Origin: an uncultured Oscillospiraceae bacterium | GTDB taxonomy: Bacteria > Bacillota > Clostridia > Oscillospirales > Oscillospiraceae | NCBI GenBank assembly: GCA_934589145.1 | Contig: CAKTNW010000019.1 | Coordinates: 1-35,026 of the forward strand | DNA length: 35,026 nucleotides | Direction of reading: 5' to 3' | In this document: positions 25,398 through 32,234 of the stretch, one piece after another | Layout: each line of letters opens with the position of its first letter | Position numbering within the stretch: position 1 is the stretch's first letter | The notes under the pieces: generated by a model | The model's input: only the letters and a program-made list of their open reading frames with translations | The model's database searches: none | What the model was told of the DNA's origin: nothing | Translations under genes and position numbers: made by a program

Positions 25398-25625
25398 TTA
25401 TGTGTTTTCCTCCGGGGGCTCCGGATCGTATTCCAGAATATCGCCGGGCTGACAGTGCAGCACCTCGCAGATGGCCGCCAGGGTGGAGAACCGGATAGCG
25501 CTGATGCGCCCGTTCTTCATCTTGGACAGGTTCACGTTGGCCACGCCCACCCTTTCCGACAGCTCATTCAGGCTCATCTTCCGGTCCGCCATCACACGGT
25601 CCAGCCGCAAAACAATGTGTCCCAT
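25398..25625 (-). CDS. XRE-family HTH regulator (YozG-like)
   Basis: This 75-residue DNA-binding protein is essentially one Cro/C1-type helix-turn-helix domain: MSLNELSERVGVANVNLSKM, then FSTLAAICEVLHCQPGDILE, with a short acidic tail DPEPPEENT. Small YozG-like regulators commonly sit next to DUF2975 membrane proteins, and here the DUF2975 gene is directly upstream, 9 bases away. AAGGAG lies 5 bases before the ATG. The pair shares a promoter at about 26,361-26,389 flanked by repeated operator-like sequences, so autoregulation is likely but inferred. Confidence 0.93.
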   Translation of the reverse strand: MGHIVLRLDRVMADRKMSLNELSERVGVANVNLSKMKNGRISAIRFSTLAAICEVLHCQPGDILEYDPEPPEENT

Positions 25626-25634
25626 CTCGTCTCC

Positions 25635-26309
25635 TTACAATGTCTCGTCGGATTCCCGCTGCAGCTGCACGCCGTAGTGGAACACCACGGTCAGACACAT
25701 GGTCACCGCGAAAGCGATCAGCACGCCCCACTGGATATAAACGCCCGTATAGCTGGTGGCCATAAACTGCCGTGTGACCGTCTCCGCCGCAGAGGTCAGC
25801 AGTGCCACCGGCAGCAGCGACCATCCGAAAGCTTTCATCTTCTTCACAAGCTCCTCGCAGAATACCGATCCGCAGCCTTCGATGACCTTGAACATCCGCC
25901 GCAGCAGCCACAGCATTACCGCCGTGGCCGCCGAGGCCAGCGCGGCGAACAGCAGAATGCGCACCACATCACGGCTTGAGTAGGTCATCGGCTCTGTGCT
26001 GGTCTCGATCACCATTCGATCGTCCTCCATACGCATGGCCGCCGAGGCATAGCCGTTGGTCATCGTGACATCCTCAAACCGCCCTTTCGTCAGTACCTGC
26101 CACAAGTCCTCCGCAAATTTGCCGCTGCTCTGATACACCGCCTGGCCGGTCACGCTTACCGAAACCGTATCCCGCGGCAGTGCCGCCATCACGGCGGCCG
26201 CCGCCCCGGCGGCAACAGTGGCCAGAATATTCAGCACCAGCAATACCGTCAGGATGATCTTCCCCACCCTGCCGAACTGATGCACCCGCTTCAACGTATT
26301 GGCGTTCAT
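25635..26309 (-). CDS. DUF2975 family membrane protein
   Basis: The 224-residue protein has four predicted membrane segments, near residues 18-42 (ILTVLLVLNILATVAAGAAA), 113-134, 158-175 and 187-210 (GVLIAFAVTMCLTVVFHYGV). A hydrophilic extracytoplasmic loop between the first two covers about residues 45-110. The arrangement and the directly following YozG-like XRE regulator are typical of DUF2975. Function is unknown; a membrane sensor or partner of the regulator is a plausible inference. The ATG at 26309 follows a GGGAGGTACC ribosome site. Confidence 0.85.
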   Translation of the reverse strand: MNANTLKRVHQFGRVGKIILTVLLVLNILATVAAGAAAAVMAALPRDTVSVSVTGQAVYQSSGKFAEDLWQVLTKGRFEDVTMTNGYASAAMRMEDDRMVIETSTEPMTYSSRDVVRILLFAALASAATAVMLWLLRRMFKVIEGCGSVFCEELVKKMKAFGWSLLPVALLTSAAETVTRQFMATSYTGVYIQWGVLIAFAVTMCLTVVFHYGVQLQRESDETL

Positions 26310-26338
26310 AAGGTACCTCCCACATAAAACATAAAATA

Positions 26339-26410
26339 TTTAACGTTTATCGTTATCTATACGATACCAGAGCACCCCGCTCTTGTCAAGTAGTTTTTAA
26401 CGTTTATCGT
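26339..26410 (-). promoter_or_regulatory. Promoter with duplicated operator for the DUF2975-XRE unit
   Basis: On the minus strand, TTGACA (26389-26384), a 17-base spacer and extended TGGTATCGT (TATCGT at 26366-26361) form the promoter. The 15-base sequence ACGATAAACGTTAAA occurs twice in the same orientation, at 26353-26339 just downstream of the -10 and at 26410-26396 just upstream of the -35. Binding by the XRE protein encoded downstream is inferred. Confidence 0.8.
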
Positions 26411-26449
26411 AAAATATTTTATGCTTTATATCTTTCCGATGAGCGCCGT

Positions 26450-27388
26450 TCAAGCTTCGTCGCTCAGGCAGTCCTGAGCAAGTGCGTCTTGCAGTGACCC
26501 GATATCGAGGATGACCTTTGATGTATATGTGGTGGTAAGCTCCAAGTCCTTGTCCAATTCCTGCCGTACATAATACCCGCTGCCGCTGTTGGGATAGCCG
26601 TACACGATCGTGCGGCCGGTAAAATCGCCATTGAGATAGACGCCCCGCACGCTGCCGGGCGGCAGCGGCGCGGTTTTCAAAACACACTCCCGCAGCAGCA
26701 TGGCGGTCTCATCGGCGTCGTCAAGCCACCTGCCGCCTTTACCGGCAAAGAAGAGGGCCGCGGCGCACAGACCAGCAAAAAGGCAGAGCGCCGCCGCGAT
26801 GATCATTCGATCCGTGTGGGCATCCGTATCTCCGCCCGTCAGCAGTGCGGCAGCGGCGACACCGATCATTGCAAGCAGCAAAGCCCCAAAGGCGCGGATT
26901 CCCCACTTCCGATGCTGCCGTTTCTGCCAGGCCAGCGTCCGGGACAATTCCTCGCGGTCGGGCAGTTCCGGGCGAAAGGGCTCGATCCTTTTCCGGAGCT
27001 CTGAACATATCTCGGCAGCGTTGTCCAGCAAGGGAATGGTGCAGCACTTTCCGTTTTGCAGCCGCAGCGTCAGGTTCGTACCGCCGCAGCTGCAAAAGGC
27101 GATATCGCTGTACGGGCATTGCAGCCGCGTCCGCCACGCGAACCGGGCGGTAAGTCCGCTCTCTCCCAAGTGCAGAAAAGCACCGCAGTTAAACCGGTGG
27201 GAAATGAGACACAGTACCACGTCGACCAGACCGAACACGATCCAGATACGGCACCACGTCTTATCCTCGGGAGCCATGGCAGTGTCCACAAAAAGCGAAA
27301 ATGAAAACAGAATGGCCAGAAGAATACCTGAGCCAAGGAGCAGCCATCTGCAAAGCCCAAATCGTTTCCGGATAAAAATGCCGTCCAT
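26450..27388 (-). CDS. Membrane protein of unknown function
   Basis: I do not recognise a family. The 312-residue product starts MDGIFIRKRFGLCRWLLLGS and has two N-terminal membrane segments (about 13-36 and 46-63). A soluble stretch with several Cys follows (FCSCGG, GKCC). Two more segments lie at about 166-187 and 197-219, and then a C-terminal soluble domain of about 90 residues (VRGVYLNGDFTGRTIVYGY). The ATG at 27388 follows GGAGGTGTGGGGAGT; an upstream extension to 27430 would overlap the previous stop. It starts 39 bases after the radical SAM gene and is probably co-transcribed with it. Confidence 0.7.
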   Translation of the reverse strand: MDGIFIRKRFGLCRWLLLGSGILLAILFSFSLFVDTAMAPEDKTWCRIWIVFGLVDVVLCLISHRFNCGAFLHLGESGLTARFAWRTRLQCPYSDIAFCSCGGTNLTLRLQNGKCCTIPLLDNAAEICSELRKRIEPFRPELPDREELSRTLAWQKRQHRKWGIRAFGALLLAMIGVAAAALLTGGDTDAHTDRMIIAAALCLFAGLCAAALFFAGKGGRWLDDADETAMLLRECVLKTAPLPPGSVRGVYLNGDFTGRTIVYGYPNSGSGYYVRQELDKDLELTTTYTSKVILDIGSLQDALAQDCLSDEA

Positions 27389-27426
27389 ACTCCCCACACC
27401 TCCCGCAAAGCCGCGGCGTTTCTCTC

Positions 27427-28293
27427 TCACAGTGCCCGCATGAACTCCGGCTTCAATCCCACGCCGGACAGGCCCGACTGCACCTTCTCCAGCAGCGCCA
27501 GCCGGTCACGGTTCAGGGTGCCCTTCAGCGTCAGGTAGTTGCTGGCGTGGTTCATGCGGAACACGCTGCCCTCGGAGTCGATGTGCTGTAAAAACAGCTC
27601 CGTCTCCTTCAGCACCTCCACGGGGCTCAGCAGGGTGAATTCGCCCTCCCGCACCCACTGCTCCAGGGGTGTGCCCCGCTCCACCATCAGCGTTAAAAGG
27701 CCGATGTACTCCGGCTTCATGGCGCTGAGGGCTTCCGCCGTGCCGATGGCGTGCTCACGCCACAGCTCCACACTGCCAAGGCCGGAGATGGCCGTCACCG
27801 ACAGCGCCAGGCCGCAGCGGCGGGCCTTCTGTCCCGCGGCCACGATGGCGGCGGCGCTGTGGCCCTTGTTCATCCGCTCCAGCACCGCGTCGCAGCCGGA
27901 TTCCAGGCCCATGTACACCATCTGCAATCCCCGGGCACGCAGCAGGCGCAGATCGTCCTCCGACTTCACCTGTAAGCTGGCGGGCGAGGCGTAGCAGGTG
28001 ACCCGCTGGCACTCGGGAAACAGGCCGTAAATGAGGCCCAGGATCTGCACCAGGTCGTCGGTCTTCCGCATGAGGGCGTCGCCGTCCGCCAGAAAGACAC
28101 GCTCCACATGGCGGTACATCTGGCGGGCCATCTCGAAGTCCTCCCGGATCTCCTGCATGGGGCGCATGGCGAAATGCTTGTCGTCGTACATATCGCAGAA
28201 GGCGCAGCGGTTGTGGCTGCACCCGTAGGTCACCTGGACGATGAGGCTGTACGCCTCGGACGGGGGACGGTAGACTTTTCCCTTATATCGCAT
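27427..28293 (-). CDS. Radical SAM protein
   Basis: The 288-residue protein starts MRYKGKVYRPPSEAYSLIVQ. It carries the cluster motif C25-x4-C30-x2-C33 (YGCSHNRCAFCDMY), the usual site for a [4Fe-4S] cluster and S-adenosylmethionine. Further motifs are EIREDFEMARQ, RVFLADGDALM and MVYMGLESGCDAVL, as in the HemN/Elp3-like class. The reaction is not predictable. The ATG at 28293 is chosen because AAAGGAG lies 8 bases upstream. A long N-terminal extension to 28680 is open but overlaps the divergent SSB-like gene and lacks support. It is transcribed away from that gene and is followed by an unknown membrane protein gene. Confidence 0.9.
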   Translation of the reverse strand: MRYKGKVYRPPSEAYSLIVQVTYGCSHNRCAFCDMYDDKHFAMRPMQEIREDFEMARQMYRHVERVFLADGDALMRKTDDLVQILGLIYGLFPECQRVTCYASPASLQVKSEDDLRLLRARGLQMVYMGLESGCDAVLERMNKGHSAAAIVAAGQKARRCGLALSVTAISGLGSVELWREHAIGTAEALSAMKPEYIGLLTLMVERGTPLEQWVREGEFTLLSPVEVLKETELFLQHIDSEGSVFRMNHASNYLTLKGTLNRDRLALLEKVQSGLSGVGLKPEFMRAL

Positions 28294-28315
28294 GGTCATC
28301 ACTCCTTTTGCAGGT

Positions 28316-28344
28316 ATTATGCCATACTTTCCGGCGTTTGAAAA
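28316..28344 (-). promoter_or_regulatory. Promoter candidate for the radical SAM gene
   Basis: On the minus strand, TTTTCA (28344-28339), a 17-base spacer and an extended TGGCATAAT -10 (28321-28316) lie 22 bases before the start codon. The -35 matches consensus at only four positions. Confidence 0.5.
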
Positions 28345-28404
28345 GCATATTCTTTCCCGGCGGCGCATAGGCTGTGGCATATCAACAAACGAGGTGGACA
28401 TCGT

Positions 28405-29019
28405 ATGGACAACAATTTCAACCGCGTGCAGCTCTGCGGCACGGTGGACAGCGCGCCGGCGCTGAGCCATGTGAACCACGCCCTGGCCTTCTATAAATTC
28501 ACGCTGGCGGTGGAGCGCCTCAGCGGTCTTGCGGACAAGCTGACGGTGATCGCCGCCCAGCCGCTTCTGGAGCGTGCCGCCATCCGGGAGGGGGACACCG
28601 TCACGGTGCGGGGTCAGCTCCGCTCCTTCAACAACAAGAGCGGCCAGGGCAGCCGCCTGGTGATCTCCGTGTTTGCCCATGTGCTGGAAAAGGGCGGGGA
28701 CACGCCCTTCAACGTGATCCAGCTCTCCGGCGTGCTGTGCAAGCCGCCGGTGCTGCGGCGGACGCCCCTGGGCCGGGAGATCAGCGACATCATTCTGGCG
28801 GTGAACCGCCGGTACGGCCGGGCGGATTACCTACCCTGCATCGCCTGGGGCGCCGTGGCCCAGCAGGTGGCGGCCATGACCACCGGCGACCGGCTGACCA
28901 TCGAGGGCCGGGTGCAGAGCCGTACATACACGAAAACCGAAAACGGCATCTCCACCGAGCGCACCGCCTATGAGGTGTCCATCATGCGGCCCGCCCTGTT
29001 GGAGGAGTTTCTGTTCTGA
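28405..29019 (+). CDS. SSB-like protein with two tandem OB folds
   Basis: The 204-residue protein starts MDNNFNRVQLCGTVDSAPAL. It holds two SSB-type OB folds in tandem: residues about 5-100 (NRVQLCGTV, FTLAVERLSG, GDTVTVRGQL, RLVISVFAHV) and about 103-200 (NVIQLSGVLCKPP, ISDIILAVNRRYGRADYLPC, GDRLTIEGRV, TAYEVSI). The acidic SSB tail is lacking; it ends LLEEFLF. It may bind single-stranded DNA as a compact two-domain protein, but the role beside the housekeeping SSB is unknown. GAGGTGG lies 7 bases before the ATG. It is divergent from the radical SAM gene, and a new promoter begins two bases after its stop. Confidence 0.85.
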   Translation: MDNNFNRVQLCGTVDSAPALSHVNHALAFYKFTLAVERLSGLADKLTVIAAQPLLERAAIREGDTVTVRGQLRSFNNKSGQGSRLVISVFAHVLEKGGDTPFNVIQLSGVLCKPPVLRRTPLGREISDIILAVNRRYGRADYLPCIAWGAVAQQVAAMTTGDRLTIEGRVQSRTYTKTENGISTERTAYEVSIMRPALLEEFLF

Positions 29020-29020
29020 C

Positions 29021-29055
29021 TTGACGTGTCCCCTCCCCCGCCGTATAATGGCGGG
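29021..29055 (+). promoter_or_regulatory. Sigma-A promoter with a palindrome over the -10, for the DUF6472 gene
   Basis: TTGACG (29021-29026), a 17-base spacer and TATAAT (29044-29049) form a strong promoter. The -10 is enclosed by CCCGCC and GGCGGG arms (29037-29042 and 29050-29055), a perfect 6-base inverted repeat that could be a repressor site. Confidence 0.85.
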
Positions 29056-29075
29056 AGAAAAGGGGGGCGGCGAAG

Positions 29076-29246
29076 ATGGATAAGTGCGAGAGCTGCGTAT
29101 TTTACAGCTACGACGAGGACTATGACGACTATATCTGCGAGATGGATCTGGACGAGGACGAGATGGTGCGCTTCCTCTCCAACCAGAGCAGCCAATGCCC
29201 CTACTGGCGTCCGGGGGACGAATACCTGACGGCACGACGGCAATAG
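29076..29246 (+). CDS. Small DUF6472-like protein with Cys pairs
   Basis: The 56-residue product begins MDKCESCVFYSYDEDYDDYI and continues CEMDLDEDEMVRFLSNQSSQ, ending CPYWRPGDEYLTARRQ. It has CxxC at residues 4-7 and further Cys at 21 and 41, spaced like a small zinc- or cluster-binding fold, in a strongly acidic context. The pattern agrees with DUF6472, whose function is unknown. A strong promoter lies just upstream and an AGGGGGG purine run serves as ribosome site. A structured repeat follows 8 bases after the stop, in its transcript. Confidence 0.85.
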   Translation: MDKCESCVFYSYDEDYDDYICEMDLDEDEMVRFLSNQSSQCPYWRPGDEYLTARRQ

Positions 29247-29253
29247 AAAAACT

Positions 29254-29469
29254 GGCGAAAAGTCTGACGACTTTTCTGCCAATGGGGCTTGCGGCCCGCT
29301 GCGCGCCTTCGGCACTTGCTGGGCCGAGGAGTATTTTTTGCCACGCGCATGTCGCGGCAAAAAATGATTCGATTTTTTCGCGGCGTCCGCGCCGCGAACT
29401 CTGCGAGGCTTTCCTATCAGTCAAACACACCGTCCGGCGGTTCCACATAGAATGGAACGCGGGCGGTGT
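29254..29469 (+). repeat. Structured repeat, copy 2: five tandem hairpins after the DUF6472 gene
   Basis: In the plus direction, five stem-loops begin 8 bases after the DUF6472 stop. H4 is 29254-29280 (GGCGAAAAGTC/GACTTTTCTGCC). H3 is 29292-29326 (CGGCCC/GGGCCG with an inner GCC/GGC stem). H2 is 29333-29365 (ATTTTTTGCC/GGCAAAAAAT). H1 is 29377-29398 (TTCGCGGCG/CGCCGCGAA). H0 is 29427-29469 (ACACCG and GGTTCCA paired with TGGAAC and CGGTGT). The order, spacing and linkers (for example TCTGCGAGGCTTTC) match copy 1 at 19945-20167 in inverted orientation. Several paired positions differ in both partners, which supports base pairing. Confidence 0.8.
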
Positions 29470-29519
29470 CCTTATTGGGTCGCCTGCCTGCAAATCTGCT
29501 TTCTTTCAGGAGGTTTGCC

Positions 29520-30374
29520 ATGGCAACCATTACCAACCAGGCGGCTTTGTCCTATAACGGCATCACCACCCTTTCCAACATCGCGGTGGGCGAGCTGGTG
29601 GAGGTGCTGACCGCCACCAAGACCGCCGCCGACGAGACCTATACGGCGGGCGGCGTCAAGACCTTCGCCATCTCGCTGGTGAACTCCAGCGCGGCGGCCC
29701 TGACGGGGCTGACCGTTACCGACACGCTGGGCAGCTATACCTTCGGCGCCAACACGCTGTATCCCCTGACCTATTCCGCGGGGTCGCTTCTGTACTACGT
29801 CAACGGCGTGCTGCAGGCCACGCCCGCCGTCGCCGCCGACGCGCCGCTGACCGTCACCGGCATCACCGTTCCGGCAGGCGGCAGCGCCATGCTGATCTAC
29901 TCCGCCGCCGTCAACGAGTACGCGCCCCTGGGGGTGGAGGACAGCATCACCAACACCGCCACCATCACCGGCGGTGGGCTGACCTCTCCCGTCACCGCCA
30001 CGGAGACCATCAACGCTTCCACCGAGCCGCAGCTTGCCATCAGCAAGAGCATCTGCCCGGCCACGGTGGCGGAGAACGGTACGCTGACCTATACGCTGAC
30101 GCTGCTGAACCGGGGCAACACCGCCGCCGATGCGGGGGATGAGTTGGTCATCACCGACACCTTCGACCCCGTCCTCAAGAACCTGACCGTCCGATTCAAC
30201 GGCGCGGCGTGGACGGAGGGCGTGCATTACACCTACGACGCGGCCACCGGCGCCTTTGCCACCGTGGTGGGCGCGCTGACGGTGCCCGCCGCCACCTTCA
30301 CCCAGGATGCCGCCACCGGTGTGTTCACGGTGGATCCCGGCACCTCCGAGCTGGTCATCACCGGCACCCTGTGA
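29520..30374 (+). CDS. DUF11-like repeat protein
   Basis: The 284-residue protein starts MATITNQAALSYNGITTLSN. It contains two immunoglobulin-like repeats of the DUF11/conserved-repeat type, about residues 25-140 (TFAISLVNSSAAALTGLTVT, DTLGSYTFG) and about 148-284 (LAISKSICPATVAENGTLTY, TLTLLNRGNT, VITDTFDPVLKNLTV). Composition is Thr/Ala/Val-rich with almost no Cys or charged clusters. No signal peptide is visible, although related proteins are often surface or spore-coat associated. The ATG at 29520 has AGGAGG 6 bases upstream; the frame extends to 29466 without support. A perfect terminator follows the stop. Confidence 0.8.
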   Translation: MATITNQAALSYNGITTLSNIAVGELVEVLTATKTAADETYTAGGVKTFAISLVNSSAAALTGLTVTDTLGSYTFGANTLYPLTYSAGSLLYYVNGVLQATPAVAADAPLTVTGITVPAGGSAMLIYSAAVNEYAPLGVEDSITNTATITGGGLTSPVTATETINASTEPQLAISKSICPATVAENGTLTYTLTLLNRGNTAADAGDELVITDTFDPVLKNLTVRFNGAAWTEGVHYTYDAATGAFATVVGALTVPAATFTQDAATGVFTVDPGTSELVITGTL

Positions 30375-30389
30375 CCGGCGCACCGGAAC

Positions 30390-30426
30390 CACAAAAAAGA
30401 GGCGGCCCCGCCGTCTCTTTTTTGTG
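30390..30426 (+). terminator. Intrinsic terminator of the DUF11-like gene
   Basis: CACAAAAAAGAGGCGG and CCGTCTCTTTTTTGTG pair over about 16 bases (one G-U) around a short CCCCG loop and carry a T run. It follows the stop codon by 15 bases. Confidence 0.92.
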
Positions 30427-30453
30427 TGCCATCCGCAGGGGGCGGCGTCCCTT

Positions 30454-30480
30454 CGTAGGGCGGGGTGCCTTCACCCCGCC
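30454..30480. repeat. REP-like palindrome, GGCGGGGTG type
   Basis: CGTAGG precedes GGCGGGGTG-CCTT-CACCCCGCC (30459-30480). It is the same type as the element at 15544-15570 and shares the CGTAGGG outer mark with those at 15404 and 33091. Confidence 0.85.
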
Positions 30481-30521
30481 GCCCAGCGGCGCACAGCCCC
30501 CGCCAGACCGCCCCGGCCCCC

Positions 30522-30554
30522 TGAAAATAACCGTCCTCCGGATGGTTATTTTCA
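30522..30554. repeat. 15-base-stem hairpin upstream of the dockerin-like gene
   Basis: TGAAAATAACCGTCC and GGATGGTTATTTTCA pair over 15 bases (one G-U) around TCC. It lies just upstream of the promoter at 30565. No T run follows on either strand, so it is not an obvious terminator. Confidence 0.8.
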
Positions 30555-30564
30555 CAAAAAATGA

Positions 30565-30593
30565 TTGCCATACCGAAAAAGCCCTTGTATAAT
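30565..30593 (+). promoter_or_regulatory. Sigma-A promoter of the dockerin-like gene
   Basis: TTGCCA (30565-30570), a 17-base spacer and TATAAT (30588-30593) give a good promoter 86 bases before the start codon. Two perfect palindromes begin just after the expected transcript start. Confidence 0.8.
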
Positions 30594-30606
30594 AAAAAAC
30601 ACAAAC

Positions 30607-30645
30607 CAAAAGGGATATCCCTTTTGCTGGTTACATGTAACCAGC
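30607..30645. promoter_or_regulatory. Two adjacent perfect palindromes in the leader of the dockerin-like gene
   Basis: CAAAAGGGATATCCCTTTTG (30607-30626) is a perfect 20-base palindrome. It is followed at once by GCTGGTTACATGTAACCAGC (30626-30645), another perfect 20-base palindrome sharing one base. Their position at the 5' end of the transcript suits operators or leader hairpins. Confidence 0.95.
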
Positions 30646-30678
30646 AGGGTGTATTCCGCAAAAGAGAGGAGAATAACC

Positions 30679-32118
30679 ATGAAGAGATTCACAAGCCTTC
30701 TGTTGGTGCTGCTGATGGCTCTGACCCTGCTGCCCGCCGCCGCGTGGGCGGAAGAGGTGGACGGCGGTCAGCCGGAGGAGACCCCTGTGGTGACGCAGCA
30801 GGCCGACGGCGGCGCGGTGGTGTACATGGCGGACACGGCGGATGGCGCGGATACCGGTATTGCGACGTATGCTGCTGGCGACGACCTGGATGCCCGACTG
30901 AAAGATGCCGGTTTTGTTGCGATGGAGATGGGGAAGCCAGATGATTATGAAACACCTAGTATTTTTCGTATGAGTCCGCCGGTTGGCCTGGAAGAGAATA
31001 CCGACTATACCTATACCTATGACTATGAGAGCGGTCACCTGACCCTGAAGCTGCTGCCGGGAGTTGCCAGCCACTGGAAGGCTGCGCTGCTGAACTGTGT
31101 GACCAGTGATGAATTGGGCGATACCCTGAAATTTGACTTTAGGTTTAACAGGACGGAAGATACGGTTTCTGGGGCTCTGTGTACCCCCCAAAGAGCGGCG
31201 GAACGTTTGGAGGGATTTCTGAATGGTGAATACTACAAGATAATCGACTTTAGGGACAAATCTACCGGTTCTGCCGGTTTTGGCGATGATTTTGCTATGG
31301 CGACCCCTGTGTCAAATGACAGTAATACCGAAATCCGCGTAGAAGCGGGAGTGCAGGATTACCTCTATCTGGTGGTGTGGCAGAATGAGGCCGGAGATTG
31401 CACCAAGTACTTCCTGAAGGTGACCGTTGACGGCGGCGAAGGTTTCCGGCACACAGTGGCTACGCCGAAACTTCGTGATCTGGCGGCAGAGCGGATCACG
31501 TTCAATAGTGATGGTATCAACGACATTTCGGACAGCTGGGACATTACCACGGCGCTGGGACAGCTGTCGCTTACGCCCAAGGAGGGAAATGCTCTTAATG
31601 AGTTAGCGACATACATTCACCGCAACTATTACGATATCGGCACATTCGCTGTGACAGCGCCCGGCGATGAGTATACGCTGCAATCCTACTATATCATTGA
31701 CCAGGTTAAGGGCGACAGACATTATAATGACCTTCCCGCGAGTGATCCCGATTCCCGAGAATACTTTATGAAGCACCTTGAGCTTTTTACCAGTGACAAT
31801 GAGAACGGCGGCACGGTGCGATTCACGCTGCGTTGGGCCAATGTCAATTCCGAGATGCCGGACATCGTGGAAAAGCTGAATCTGCGGGTCAGCCCGCGGC
31901 CCTGGGGCAAGCTGAGCGATTCGGAGGGTGAGCCGAATATCCTGGACGTGGCCTGCCTGTACAACTATATCCTTTTGGAGCAGAAGCCCATCACCGAAGT
32001 TGACAAGGTGGATCCCCAGCTGGCGGCATACGACCTGAATTATGACGGCCATGTGGATGTGTACGATATCCAGACGCTGTACGAGTATGTAGCGTTGGGC
32101 AAGACGTCGGCGAACTGA
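30679..32118 (+). CDS. Secreted protein with a C-terminal dockerin-like domain
   Basis: The 479-residue protein starts with a signal peptide, MKRFTSLLLVLLMALTLLPA followed by AAWA-EE, cleavage near residue 24. The central region (about 60-400) is not recognised; it contains repeated beta-strand-like segments and no catalytic motif I know. The last 70 residues resemble a type I dockerin. An intact calcium-loop motif DLNYDGHVDVYDI precedes a helix, and a degenerate first unit reads NILDVACLYNYIL. Dockerins bind cohesins or calcium, so attachment to a surface complex is possible. The ATG at 30679 has GAGGAG 7 bases upstream. The central part has visibly lower GC than both ends, which suggests a mosaic origin. 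Confidence 0.82.
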   Translation: MKRFTSLLLVLLMALTLLPAAAWAEEVDGGQPEETPVVTQQADGGAVVYMADTADGADTGIATYAAGDDLDARLKDAGFVAMEMGKPDDYETPSIFRMSPPVGLEENTDYTYTYDYESGHLTLKLLPGVASHWKAALLNCVTSDELGDTLKFDFRFNRTEDTVSGALCTPQRAAERLEGFLNGEYYKIIDFRDKSTGSAGFGDDFAMATPVSNDSNTEIRVEAGVQDYLYLVVWQNEAGDCTKYFLKVTVDGGEGFRHTVATPKLRDLAAERITFNSDGINDISDSWDITTALGQLSLTPKEGNALNELATYIHRNYYDIGTFAVTAPGDEYTLQSYYIIDQVKGDRHYNDLPASDPDSREYFMKHLELFTSDNENGGTVRFTLRWANVNSEMPDIVEKLNLRVSPRPWGKLSDSEGEPNILDVACLYNYILLEQKPITEVDKVDPQLAAYDLNYDGHVDVYDIQTLYEYVALGKTSAN

Positions 32119-32198
32119 TGGCATTACGCCGGAAACGGCGGTGCAAACGTTCCTTGCCGGACGTGCTTTCCATCTGCCTCACCTTTCCGGTTTTTGCG

Positions 32199-32234
32199 AA
32201 AAAGAGACGGTTCCTTGTGAACCGTCTCTTTTTT
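32199..32234. terminator. Bidirectional terminator between the dockerin-like and RNA methyltransferase genes
   Basis: AAAAAGAGACGGTTC and GAACCGTCTCTTTTT form a perfect 15-base stem around CTTGT with A and T runs outside. It lies between convergent genes and overlaps the last bases of the methyltransferase gene. Confidence 0.93.

Noticed and set aside
28294..28680. N-terminal extension of the radical SAM protein by 129 residues
   Set aside because: It overlaps the divergent SSB-like gene. The ATG at 28293 has a well-spaced AAAGGAG and yields the normal N-terminus.
20176..29246. Composite transposon bounded by the two inverted structured repeats
   Set aside because: No transposase or target duplication is visible, and each copy is better explained by its fixed position after a stop codon.
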